From Collimonas fungivorans Ter331 (GTDB taxonomy: Bacteria > Pseudomonadota > Gammaproteobacteria > Burkholderiales > Burkholderiaceae_D), in contig NC_015856.1 of assembly GCF_000221045.1 (NCBI RefSeq), positions 806,001-870,000 on the forward strand: 64,000 bases of DNA. The letters are read 5' to 3'. The notes beneath the pieces were generated by a model, which worked only from the letters and a program-made list of their open reading frames with translations, ran no database searches and had not been told where the DNA came from. This document shows positions 1 to 8,148 of this stretch, one piece after another; the first letter of the stretch is position 1, and each line of letters starts with the position of its first letter. The translations under genes were made by a program, and so were the position numbers.

Positions 1-29
1 AGGCGCTGCCGCCGGCGCCAGGTTTCATC

Positions 30-60
30 AAGCCTTCAGCAATGAGGGCTTTTTTATTTT
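30..60 (+). terminator. intrinsic terminator of a gene upstream of the window
   Basis: A 9-bp stem (30-38 with 43-51, one G-T wobble) with a GCAA loop runs straight into a T-rich tract at 50-60. It reads as a rho-independent terminator for a plus-strand gene that ends before the window. The rest of 61-195 holds no gene; a short tandem repeat of TTTTTGTAT units lies at 149-174. Confidence 0.65.
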
Positions 61-195
61 TCCAGTAGAACGTTGGTATTTTCGCAAAGTACGGTTTATT
101 GCGTCAATGGCCATCTCCTCGCGATGCCGGCACAACCCGGGTCGACAGTTTTTGTATTTTTTGTATTTTTGTATGTCTAACGGCCGGATACGTAA

Positions 196-1464
196 ATGAA
201 AAAAATTAAAGCAACGACTTGGATCATGGTCGGCATGGTCCTCGGGATCGTGGTCGGCTATATCTGCCACAACCTGGCGCCGGATGAAGCCGCGGCAAAA
301 GAAATCGCCGGCTACTTCTCCATCATCACCGATGTATTCCTGCGCCTGATCAAGATGATCATTGCACCGCTGGTGTTCGGCACCCTGGTGTCGGGCATCG
401 CCGGCATGAAGGACAGCAGCTCGGTGGGCCGCATCGGCGTCCGCGCCCTCGGCTGGTTCGTGATTGCTTCGCTGCTGTCGCTGGCGCTGGGCATGCTGTT
501 TGTCAACGTGCTGCAGGTCGGCCATGCGCTCAACCTGCCGCTGCCTGCGGTAGGAGCAGACACCAAACTCAATACCAGCGGCTTCAACCTGAAGGATTTT
601 GTTTCGCATGTGTTCCCGAGCAGCTTCGTCGACGCCATGGCGAAGAATGAAATCCTGCAGATCCTTGTGTTCTCGCTGTTTTTCGGGTTCGGCCTGGCGT
701 CGGTCAAGGGCGAGGCCGGCAAGGCCGTCACCAACGCCGTCGACGGCCTGGTGCACGTGATGCTGAAAGTGACCGATTACGTGATGCGCTTTGCGCCGCT
801 CGGCGTATTTGCCGCCATCGCCGCCGTCATCACGGTGCAGGGCTTCGGCGTGCTGACCACCTACGCCAAGTTCCTCGGCGGTTTCTACGCCGGGCTGGCG
901 ACCTTGTGGGCGCTGCTGATCGCCATCGGCTACATCTTCCTGCGCGGTTCGATCTTCACCTTGCTGCGCCTGCTGAAAGAGCCGATCATGCTGGCGTTTT
1001 CCACCGCCAGCAGCGAAGCGGCTTATCCGAAGACCATGGAGCAGCTGGAAAACTTCGGCGTCAACAACAAGATCACCGGTTTCGTGCTGCCGCTCGGTTA
1101 TTCCTTCAACCTCGACGGTTCGATGATGTACCAGGCGTTCGCCGCCTTGTTCGTGGCGCAGGCCTACAATATTGAAATGTCGTTCGCCCAGCAGCTCACC
1201 ATGCTGCTGGTGCTGATGGTGAGCAGCAAGGGCATGGCTGGCGTGCCGCGCGGTTCGCTGGTGGTGGTGGCCGCCATCCTGCCGATGTTCCATTTGCCGG
1301 AAGCCGGCATCCTGCTGATCATCGGCATCGACCAGTTCCTCGACATGGGCCGCACTGCCACCAACGTGGTCGGCAACGGCATCGCCACTTCGGTGATTGC
1401 GAAGTGGGAAGGCGAGCTGGACGAAGACGCCGGCCGCCGGGCCCTGGAAAACAGCAGGGCCTGA
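196..1464 (+). CDS. dicarboxylate/amino acid:cation symporter (DctA/GltP family)
   Basis: A 422-residue inner-membrane carrier of the DAACS/SLC1 family, which imports C4-dicarboxylates or acidic amino acids with H+ or Na+. The sequence shows eight or so hydrophobic segments, the conserved LRLIKMIIAPLVF segment near residues 50-65, the serine-rich hairpin STASSEAAYP near residue 275, and RTATNVVGN near residue 390, which aligns with the substrate-binding NMxRTxxNVxG motif. The Asn before the Met is Asp here (DMGRTATNV), as in some GltP-like members. Length is normal for the family. The gene stands alone with its own downstream terminator. Substrate cannot be fixed from the sequence. Confidence 0.9.
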   Translation: MKKIKATTWIMVGMVLGIVVGYICHNLAPDEAAAKEIAGYFSIITDVFLRLIKMIIAPLVFGTLVSGIAGMKDSSSVGRIGVRALGWFVIASLLSLALGMLFVNVLQVGHALNLPLPAVGADTKLNTSGFNLKDFVSHVFPSSFVDAMAKNEILQILVFSLFFGFGLASVKGEAGKAVTNAVDGLVHVMLKVTDYVMRFAPLGVFAAIAAVITVQGFGVLTTYAKFLGGFYAGLATLWALLIAIGYIFLRGSIFTLLRLLKEPIMLAFSTASSEAAYPKTMEQLENFGVNNKITGFVLPLGYSFNLDGSMMYQAFAALFVAQAYNIEMSFAQQLTMLLVLMVSSKGMAGVPRGSLVVVAAILPMFHLPEAGILLIIGIDQFLDMGRTATNVVGNGIATSVIAKWEGELDEDAGRRALENSRA

Positions 1465-1495
1465 CCGGCAAGACATGAAATGTAGAATCTGAGAC

Positions 1496-1521
1496 ACAGC
1501 GCCCAAGAGGCGCTGTTTTTC
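1496..1521 (+). terminator. intrinsic terminator after the symporter gene
   Basis: Perfect 8-bp stem ACAGCGCC (1496-1503) with GGCGCTGT (1509-1516), loop CAAGA, then a run of T. It sits 31 bases after the symporter stop. Confidence 0.85.
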
Positions 1522-1583
1522 ATTCGAGAGTATGCTAATTTACCGGCATGCATTCTTCTATAAATGACCGGAAAGAAATCCTG

Positions 1584-2015
1584 ATGGAGCAATTGCGCAT
1601 CACCACCGAAGCGGCTGAACTGGATGTTCCGCTGATCCACCGTTTCCTGTCCGAGGAATCGGCATGGGCCCGCGGCATACCGCTGGCCACGGTCGAAGAG
1701 TCGATACGGAACTCCCTGAATTTCGGCCTGTTGGCCGGCGCTGGCCAGGTGGCTTATGCGCGCGTTGTCACCGACTATTCTACGTTTGCCTACCTGGTCG
1801 ACGTATTCGTGCTGGCCGAGCATCGCGGCAAGGGCCATAGCGCCAGGCTGATGGCTGCCGTCATGGAACATCCGCGGCTGCAGGGGCTGCGCCGCTTCAT
1901 GCTGGCGACCAGCACTGCCCACGGCTTGTATGCCAAGTTCGGTTTTGCGGCGCCGGCCCGGCCGCAATCGCTGATGGAGCGTTATGCGCCTGATGTATAT
2001 GCAACCCTGACCTGA
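1584..2015 (+). CDS. GNAT-family N-acetyltransferase
   Basis: A 143-residue single-domain acetyltransferase. The acetyl-CoA binding motif A is visible as VDVFVLAEHRGKGHSARL (RGKGHS matches the Q/RxxGxG/A loop), and the C-terminal part has the ARFGF-like segment AKFGFAAPARP. Substrate unknown; it could act on a small molecule or on protein N-termini. I chose the ATG at 1584 because GGAAAG lies at the right distance before it. An in-frame ATG at 1548 would add 12 residues but has no ribosome binding site. It is a single-gene unit followed by a strong bidirectional terminator. Confidence 0.85.
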   Translation: MEQLRITTEAAELDVPLIHRFLSEESAWARGIPLATVEESIRNSLNFGLLAGAGQVAYARVVTDYSTFAYLVDVFVLAEHRGKGHSARLMAAVMEHPRLQGLRRFMLATSTAHGLYAKFGFAAPARPQSLMERYAPDVYATLT

Positions 2016-2043
2016 ACAGATCGCCATACCTATCTGCGGGAAC

Positions 2044-2084
2044 AAAAAAACGCGCCGCGGCCTCGACAGGCCGCGGCGCGTTTT
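2044..2084. terminator. bidirectional intrinsic terminator
   Basis: A perfect 14-bp stem (2050-2063 with 2068-2081, loop CGAC) flanked by A7 on the left and T4 on the right. It can end both the plus-strand acetyltransferase transcript and the minus-strand GH92 transcript. Confidence 0.92.
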
Positions 2085-2088
2085 GTAT

Positions 2089-5000
2089 TTACTTCAGGGT
2101 CATGGCAAACACGTGCATCAAGGCGCCATTGTCGGTCTGGTAGGGCAAGGTCACGCTCTTGACCGTGCGCTTCTTGTCAAGCTGCGCATCCCAGTAGAAG
2201 ACATAGGCTTTGGTGGTGTCGGCATTGCCGTTCTGGTCGACCCGGTAGGCGCTGGTCAGAGCGATCTGGTTGTAGCTGCCGACCTTGCCGCCACCGCCGC
2301 CCAGGGTCCAGTCGTCGAAACGCAGGTCGAAGCTGGACTGGGTATCGTCGGTGTAGGTGACGATCAGCTTTCCGGTGGGCGCGGTCGAGGCATTGGTGGA
2401 GCTGCCGAGCAGGGCCAGCTTGTCTGCCGCCTGCGGCTTGGCGAAGGTGATGACCTGGCCTTGGGTGACCATGTTGTCCAGGCCTGACTTGCCGTCCGGC
2501 CAGGCGAACGATACGCCGTTGAAGCTGACGCTGCCGCCTGCGCTTGCTCCGGCTGCCGCCAGCGCTTTCGAGGAATAGCTCCAGCCGCCCATGTCGTAGG
2601 TATAACCTTCCAGCCCGCGCACGGTTTTCTGGCCGTCGGTGCCTATGCCATGGTTGTTGAGCGCGTCAGCCAGGCTGCCGAAACCGTCGAGGCCAAAGGA
2701 TGGCATCTTGGCCGATGAATCCTTGCCCCATTGCGACTGGCTCGCCGCGAGGGAAAAGTCCAGCGTTGCGCTGTCCTTCAGGTCCTTGAGCCACAGCCAT
2801 GGCATGTCGAGCGCATGGCCGTTCAGCGCCAGGCTCTGGATGTAGGGCGAATTGGTGGCGGCGCCGCTGGCGTTGATCACCAGTTTCTTGGCGCCGTCGG
2901 CCCAGCGCACCACGACCTTGTCGAACATCGGGCTGCCGATAGTCAGGCCGCTCACCGCCTGGATTTCCGGATACAGGCCGAGCGCGGCCCAGACATACCA
3001 GGAGGAAACGGCGCCGAGGTCGTCGTTGCCGGGCAAGCCGCCCGGATCGTCCGAGAACACGGTGTTGGCGACGTCGCGCACCACCTTCTGGGTGCGCCAT
3101 GGGGCGCCGGTCCAGTTGTACAGCCACGGCGTCGCAAAACTCGGTTCGTTGCCCATGTAGAAATTGGGTTTGTTCATGCCGGCGTTGAGATCCTGGAAGA
3201 AGGCGTCCAGCCGCTTGATGGCGGCGTCGTTGCCGCCGACCAGGCCGAACAGGCCGCGTGCATCGTAGGCTGACATCCAGGTGTACTGCTCGGCGTTGCC
3301 TTCCACCATGTCGGCGTTAGGCTGCGGATTGAGCATCCAGGAACCGTTGCGGTAGCGCGGCAGCAGCTGCTTCTGGGCCGGGTTAAACTGGTTCTTCCAG
3401 TTGGCGGAACGGCTCAGGAACAGCTGGTAGTTCATGTTGTCGCCGAGCGCCTTGGCCAGCTGCGAGGTAGCGAAATCGGCGGTGCCGAATTCGAAGGTCA
3501 GCGAGCCTGCCCACCAGCCGTTGTCCATGCCGGCGTAGCCATGCACCAGATAGTCGTTCATGCGGTCGGTGCTGTCCCTGACATGGTCGCCGGTGCATTG
3601 CACATCGGCCTTGTTGCCGACCAGGGTCATGTACTCCAGCGCTTTCTTGGCGTCGAAACCGGTGGCGCCGAAGGCGTAGCCGCCCATGATGGTCGGCACG
3701 CCGGAATCGCCCGGCATGATGCCGGCGTCGACATTGATCGGCGCCCAGCGCGGGATGGCGCCGCACTGGTCGGCATCGTTCACCAGCGATTGCATCATGT
3801 CGCTGCTTTCCTTGGGAAACAGCATGCTGGTCAGGGGGATCAGGCTGCGGTACACATCCCAGTTGGAATAGTTGACGTACTGGGTGCGGCCGGCCGCGAC
3901 CTGGTGCACTTTCTGGTCGAAGCCGATGTAGTCGCCGCTGACGTCGCTATTGGTGTTGGGCGACAGCAGCGAGTGGTAGAGCGCGGTATAGAACTTGCGC
4001 TTTTCGGTATCGCTGCCGCCGGTCACCTGGATTGTGTTGAGGCGGGTGTTCCAGGCATTGTCGGCGGCATCGCGCACCGCATTGAAATCCCAGCCGGGGT
4101 TTTCCTGTTCCAGGTTCTTGCGCGCATTGTCGCTGCTGACATAGGACAGGCCGACCTTCATCAGCACCGCCGGGGTGGTGCTGGCGTCGAAGGTGACGCT
4201 GGCCTTGCCGTTGCTGATGGCGGCGGTAATGTTGCGGTCGAACTTGGCGTAGAAATACAAGGTGTAAGTGCGGGCGCCGCAAAACTTGCCGCCGACGGTG
4301 GAGCCGGACAGCGCGTCCTTGCCCTCGGTCTTGATCACGCCGGTGGTGGAGGCGATGGTATTGGTGCGGGTGGCGTCGAACACCAGGTAAGGCGTCTTGT
4401 TGGCGCTGGCGGTGGCCGATTTGGCGGGAAAGGTGAAGCGGCCGAAACCGGTTCGGGTAGTGGCGGTCAATTCGGTGTTGATGCCGTCGTTCAGGGTCAC
4501 CTGGTAATAGCCGGGGCGCGCCGCTTCATTTTTGTGATCGAAGTTTTCCTTGGCGTTGACGCCGACCGCGCTGGTGTCGAAGGTCGGCATGACCGGCAGC
4601 TCGCCTTCATTGCCGTCGCAGCCGGAGCCGCTCATTTGCGTCAGCGGAAAACCGGTGATGGTCTTTTCCTTGTAGATGTAGCCGACCGGATGGTCCTGGC
4701 CGCCGTTGCTGGGCGTCATGGGCGTCCATTGCACCATGCCGAACGGAGTCGTGGCGCCGGGGAAAGTACCGCCGCGGGCGCCGGCCGGCACCGGATCGGT
4801 GGCTGGTTTCGACGAGTCCGCGGTGCCGACGAACGGATTTACATACTTGGTGAGCGCGGCTTTGACAAAAACATCCGTGCTTGGGAGTGGCTGTGGCGTG
4901 CCTGCGCCGGATATGGCTGGGGGCGCGGTGGTGGTGGCAGGATTGGCGACAGCGACAACCGGCGGCGTGACAGCGGTGCCGTTGGCGGCTGGTATCGACG

Positions 5001-5154
5001 TTGTGCCGTTGGTGGTGCTGTTGGTGGCGCCGGGTTGCGCAGTGGTGCCGGCGCCATTGGCGTTGAGCAGGGATTGGTCCGAGCCGTCGCCGCAGCCGAA
5101 CAGCAGCGCGACGGCAAGTCCGATCGAGAAATTCTTCTTCAGTTGCAGATTCAT
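2089..5154 (-). CDS. GH92 alpha-mannosidase lipoprotein with C-terminal beta-sandwich
   Basis: A 1021-residue glycoside hydrolase family 92 protein (exo-acting alpha-mannosidases that are Ca2+-dependent and invert configuration). A lipoprotein signal ends in LLFGC (Cys21), then a Thr/Pro/Ala-rich linker to about residue 85. The catalytic part shows GGTFPGATTPFGMVQWTP, EGNAEQYTW (about residue 615, region of the general acid Glu) and PGNDDLGAVSSWYVW (about residue 710, region of the catalytic-base Asp pair). About 200 residues at the C-terminus (containing WSYSSKALAAAG and a DDWTLGGGGG stretch) resemble the beta-sandwich module attached to actinobacterial GH92 enzymes; the second GH92 here lacks it. 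The ATG at 5154 has GGAGGA seven bases upstream; the upstream in-frame extension overlaps the next gene and is rejected. Substrate (for example fungal mannan) is inferred. Confidence 0.92.
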   Translation of the reverse strand: MNLQLKKNFSIGLAVALLFGCGDGSDQSLLNANGAGTTAQPGATNSTTNGTTSIPAANGTAVTPPVVAVANPATTTAPPAISGAGTPQPLPSTDVFVKAALTKYVNPFVGTADSSKPATDPVPAGARGGTFPGATTPFGMVQWTPMTPSNGGQDHPVGYIYKEKTITGFPLTQMSGSGCDGNEGELPVMPTFDTSAVGVNAKENFDHKNEAARPGYYQVTLNDGINTELTATTRTGFGRFTFPAKSATASANKTPYLVFDATRTNTIASTTGVIKTEGKDALSGSTVGGKFCGARTYTLYFYAKFDRNITAAISNGKASVTFDASTTPAVLMKVGLSYVSSDNARKNLEQENPGWDFNAVRDAADNAWNTRLNTIQVTGGSDTEKRKFYTALYHSLLSPNTNSDVSGDYIGFDQKVHQVAAGRTQYVNYSNWDVYRSLIPLTSMLFPKESSDMMQSLVNDADQCGAIPRWAPINVDAGIMPGDSGVPTIMGGYAFGATGFDAKKALEYMTLVGNKADVQCTGDHVRDSTDRMNDYLVHGYAGMDNGWWAGSLTFEFGTADFATSQLAKALGDNMNYQLFLSRSANWKNQFNPAQKQLLPRYRNGSWMLNPQPNADMVEGNAEQYTWMSAYDARGLFGLVGGNDAAIKRLDAFFQDLNAGMNKPNFYMGNEPSFATPWLYNWTGAPWRTQKVVRDVANTVFSDDPGGLPGNDDLGAVSSWYVWAALGLYPEIQAVSGLTIGSPMFDKVVVRWADGAKKLVINASGAATNSPYIQSLALNGHALDMPWLWLKDLKDSATLDFSLAASQSQWGKDSSAKMPSFGLDGFGSLADALNNHGIGTDGQKTVRGLEGYTYDMGGWSYSSKALAAAGASAGGSVSFNGVSFAWPDGKSGLDNMVTQGQVITFAKPQAADKLALLGSSTNASTAPTGKLIVTYTDDTQSSFDLRFDDWTLGGGGGKVGSYNQIALTSAYRVDQNGNADTTKAYVFYWDAQLDKKRTVKSVTLPYQTDNGALMHVFAMTLK

Positions 5155-5251
5155 TGTTCCTCCAATATTTTTTGAAAGTCCACGTTTCCGGATAGCGCTG
5201 GCGTGATGGAACAAGGGCGCAGGCGCCCGCGCCAGCAGCGGGCGAACGCCG

Positions 5252-5279
5252 GCGGACCGACCACGTGGGTGCGGTCCGC
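5252..5279 (-). other. hairpin between the two GH92 genes
   Basis: A 7-bp stem GCGGACC (5252-5258) with GGTCCGC (5273-5279), with an inner CCACGTGG palindrome. There is no T tract on the minus strand, so it is more likely an mRNA-stabilising or attenuating hairpin inside the operon than a full terminator. Confidence 0.5.
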
Positions 5280-5294
5280 GCTGTTCAATGCGGA

Positions 5295-7898
5295 TCAGGG
5301 AGTCTGTAGGAAATTGCCGCTGGCGCCGGATGGCGGCGTGCTGGCCTGGCCCCACGTGGTGGGAGCGTCGGCGGTGCTGAAATCCAGCGTGCCGCCAGCC
5401 TGCACCTGGTTCAGCGGCAGCCAGGTGCTGTTCCAGTCCTTGCCGTTCACCTTCAAGGCTTTGACAAATGCGGCATTCTTGTCGCGCTTGATGAGCAGCC
5501 GTTTGCCGTCGGCCAGCTGGATGATGATATTGGCGAACTGCGGCGTCGCCATGGTCAGCCCGGGTACGCCCGGGATCATCGGGTACAGTCCGAGCGAGGC
5601 CCATACATACCAGCCCGAGGTGGCGCCGACGTCGTCGTTGCCGGGCAAGCCTTGCGGTTTGCTGGAGAAGGTGGCGGCCATGATTTGCGGCAGCACGAAC
5701 TGGGTGCGCGCTGGATTGCCGCTCCAGTTATAGGCCCATGGCGCGGCGAAGCCAGGCTCGTTGCCCATGTAGAAGTCGTTCGAGTTTTCGCCGCCGTTCA
5801 GCCTCTTCGGATCAATCGCCAGTCCTGCCGGCGATTTTTTTGCATCGGCCGAAGTGGTGCTGACGGAAAACAGGGTATCGAGCCGCGCCACCGCGGCAGT
5901 ATTGCCGCCCAGCGCCGTGACGATCTTGCCCAGGTCGTGCGGAATGGCCCATAGGTACTGGGCTGCGGTGCCTTCATGGTAACCGTCGTCCTGCGAAGGC
6001 GAAGCCCAGTTGCCGGCCAGGTCCTTGACCGCCAGCGTCTTGGTGTCCGGCTTGAACAGGTTTTTCCAGTTCTCGCCGCGCAGCAACAGCGTGCCGGCGC
6101 TCTTCTTGTCGTCGGCGCTGGCGTCGCTGAGGTTGTTGATGAAGCGGCCGATGGCGAAATCGCGGCTGGCGCCTTCGATGGTGATGGAGCCGGTATGGAT
6201 GCCGCTGGCGTCGCTGCCCTCGGCGACATAACCGAGTTTCAGGTAATCGGGCATATTGCCTTGGGCGCTGCCCGCCACGTTCCTGCCGAAAGCTGGATTG
6301 CCGTTGCAGGCCGGCCATTGCGGCGAGTCGGCGGTGGGGCCGAAGGCTGCGCGCTTCAGGAAACCCAGGGCAGTGGCGCTGTCGAACCGGGTAGCGCCGA
6401 ACGCTTGCAGGCTGGCCAGCAGCATCGGCGCGTGGTCGCCTTCCATCGGCACATCGTCGACATTGGCGTCGGCCCAGTGCGGGAAGGCGCCGCATTGCAT
6501 GGCGTCGTTGACCAGCGATTGCGCCATGTCGGCAGCCTGGTCGCGGAACAGCCAGGCATGCATCGCGCCCAGCGAGCGGTAGGTATCCCAGATCGAGAAG
6601 GTGGTGTAGTGGTTGCGCCGCACCAGCTTGCCGTCCTTGTCTTTGTAGGTCTCGGTCTGGTGGCGCTGCTTGTCCATGCCGATGTAGCTGCCGTCGACAT
6701 CGCTGAACACGGTAGGGCCGGACATGACGTGGTAAAACGCCGTATAGAATTGCTGGAGGGCGTCGGCGCTGGCGCCGGCGGCATCGACCTGGATCGTGTT
6801 GAGCCGGGTGTTCCATTCGGCGCCGGCTTTTTTCGCGGTGGCGCCGAAATCAAAACCGGCGTTTTCCTTTTTCAGGTTGAGGCGGGCGTTGGCCGGGCTG
6901 ACGTACGATAGGCCGATCTTGACCAGCGCGCTGCTGGCGGCCGATTGCGACAGGTCGAAATTGAGGATCAGCGTACCGTTGTTGTTGATGAAGCGCGGCG
7001 CCTTGGCGTAGGCCGATCCCACCTGCAGGTAGAAATAGGCATCGTAGCCGCCGCCGCAGTTGAACTTGTTGCTGGTCTTGCCGTAGAAGCCGTTGGCATC
7101 GGCCGGGTCCTGCCAGATCTGGGCGTTGATGCCGGTCATGGAATTGGTCTGGGTGGCGTCGATCACCAGGATCGCCTTGCTCTTGTCCGGATAGGTGAAG
7201 CGCGCCATGCCGCTGCGCGCGGTGGCGGTCAGCTCGGTGACGATGCCGTCGTCGGCCTGCACTTTGTAATAGCCGGGCGCGGCTTGTTCGTTCTTGTGGT
7301 CGAAGGTGCTGCTGCTTTTGCGCATGACCAGGTTGTTGTTGCTGGTGAGCTGGGTGGTCAGCATGGTCGGCATGATCGGCAGGGTGCCGCCGCTGCGGCA
7401 GCCGGGGCCGCTGATGCGCGTCATGCTGAAATAATTGATCATCTTGCTGTCGTAGTTGTAGCCGGACCCGCTGGAATAATATTCATGATCGATGTCGGTG
7501 TCCGGCCCGAACGACACCATGCCGAACGGCAGCGTGGCAGCGGGACTGGTGTTGCCGGGATGGGTGCCGCCCGGCTGCTGCTGAGTGCCGAGGAAGGGCT
7601 TGACGTATTGCGTCAGCGCCAGCTCGGGCAGCGGCTTGACGATCTCGTTGGCGTCGGCAACGACGGGAGCGGTGCCGGCCGGGCCAGCGGCGCCGGTTGC
7701 CCCCGTTGCTCCGACAGCGCCAGGTTGGCCGGGAGCGCCGGCCGAACCAGCCGCGCCGGTGGTTCCGGCGACACCGGCAGCGCCAGCCGTTCCTGCTGCG
7801 CCGTCGCTGCCCGGCAAGCCGCTTGAGCCGTCGCTGCAGCCGAACAGCATTGCGGCGGCCATACCAATTGCAAGATTCCTGCATGATTGCTTGTTCAT
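5295..7898 (-). CDS. GH92 alpha-mannosidase lipoprotein with collagen-like stalk
   Basis: An 867-residue GH92 enzyme, paralogous to the downstream gene. It starts with a lipoprotein signal (MAAAMLFGC, Cys21). Residues 27-77 form 17 uninterrupted Gly-X-Y triplets (GLP GSD GAA GTA ...), a collagen-like stalk between the lipid anchor and the catalytic region. GH92 landmarks follow: PGNTSPAATLPFGMVSFGP, YHEGTAAQYLW (about residue 641), the Asp-pair motif PGNDDVGATSGWYVWASLG (about residue 754) and an NEPGFAAPWAYNW segment. No C-terminal accessory module. The start ATG has TAAGGAGGA before it. Placement between the epimerase and the other GH92 suggests joint use of alpha-mannosides at the cell surface. 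Linkage specificity is not readable. Confidence 0.92.
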   Translation of the reverse strand: MNKQSCRNLAIGMAAAMLFGCSDGSSGLPGSDGAAGTAGAAGVAGTTGAAGSAGAPGQPGAVGATGATGAAGPAGTAPVVADANEIVKPLPELALTQYVKPFLGTQQQPGGTHPGNTSPAATLPFGMVSFGPDTDIDHEYYSSGSGYNYDSKMINYFSMTRISGPGCRSGGTLPIMPTMLTTQLTSNNNLVMRKSSSTFDHKNEQAAPGYYKVQADDGIVTELTATARSGMARFTYPDKSKAILVIDATQTNSMTGINAQIWQDPADANGFYGKTSNKFNCGGGYDAYFYLQVGSAYAKAPRFINNNGTLILNFDLSQSAASSALVKIGLSYVSPANARLNLKKENAGFDFGATAKKAGAEWNTRLNTIQVDAAGASADALQQFYTAFYHVMSGPTVFSDVDGSYIGMDKQRHQTETYKDKDGKLVRRNHYTTFSIWDTYRSLGAMHAWLFRDQAADMAQSLVNDAMQCGAFPHWADANVDDVPMEGDHAPMLLASLQAFGATRFDSATALGFLKRAAFGPTADSPQWPACNGNPAFGRNVAGSAQGNMPDYLKLGYVAEGSDASGIHTGSITIEGASRDFAIGRFINNLSDASADDKKSAGTLLLRGENWKNLFKPDTKTLAVKDLAGNWASPSQDDGYHEGTAAQYLWAIPHDLGKIVTALGGNTAAVARLDTLFSVSTTSADAKKSPAGLAIDPKRLNGGENSNDFYMGNEPGFAAPWAYNWSGNPARTQFVLPQIMAATFSSKPQGLPGNDDVGATSGWYVWASLGLYPMIPGVPGLTMATPQFANIIIQLADGKRLLIKRDKNAAFVKALKVNGKDWNSTWLPLNQVQAGGTLDFSTADAPTTWGQASTPPSGASGNFLQTP
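7668..7820 (-). repeat. collagen-like Gly-X-Y coding repeat
   Basis: Seventeen consecutive Gly-X-Y codon triplets inside the upstream GH92 gene, rich in Ala, Thr, Val and Pro. The GGN codon every third position gives a 9-bp periodicity. The other GH92 has a Thr/Pro/Ala linker in the same place. Confidence 0.9.
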
Positions 7899-7918
7899 TG
7901 TTCCTCCTTATAGTCGTC

Positions 7919-7936
7919 ACCCGGTTCAAACCGGGT
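7919..7936. promoter_or_regulatory. inverted repeat upstream of the GH92 gene (candidate operator)
   Basis: A perfect 8-bp inverted repeat ACCCGGTT-CA-AACCGGGT lies 21 bases upstream of the GH92 start at 7898. A second imperfect one, CCGGTATTG with CAATATCCGG, lies at 7976-7995. They occupy the 250-base gap between the epimerase and the GH92 gene. They could be regulator sites or hairpins; the first lacks the central CG typical of LacI-family operators. Confidence 0.35.
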
Positions 7937-8114
7937 AATCGGATACACCTGCCTGCTACGAATGCCACTGTAAAGCCGGTATTGCCAATATCCGGGCGCA
8001 AGTCGGCCCAGCGCGGCGCCATGGGGCGTCGCGTATCAAGAGATGTTCAAGAGAAAAATGCTGCCGGTTGCGTCGACGGATTCAGGATCAGCGGTAGTTC
8101 GGTTTCCTCCGGAG

Positions 8115-8132
8115 GCGGCGCGCCTGCGCCGC
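8115..8132 (-). other. GC hairpin after the epimerase gene
   Basis: Stem GCGGCGC (8115-8121) with GCGCCGC (8126-8132), loop GCCT, 17 bases past the epimerase stop on the minus strand. With no T tract it is a weak terminator or a stabilising hairpin. Confidence 0.4.
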
Positions 8133-8148
8133 TTGTGCTGCTACAAAT

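Noticed and set aside
149-174. Tandem TTTTTGTAT repeat before the symporter gene as a possible phase-variation tract
   Set aside because: Three imperfect units only, and not in a position that changes a reading frame or an identified promoter spacer.
28-1506. 492-residue minus-strand reading frame antisense to the symporter
   Set aside because: Low-complexity His/Gln/Arg-rich translation with no domain; a shadow of third-position GC in the real gene. The same holds for 3541-5175 (+), 10703-12721 (+), 16228-17826 (+), 35593-37590 (-), 41895-43901 (-) and 48027-49532 (-).
5155-5604. 150-residue N-terminal extension of the downstream GH92 gene
   Set aside because: It overlaps the end of the other GH92 gene and precedes a clear Shine-Dalgarno and lipoprotein signal at 5154.
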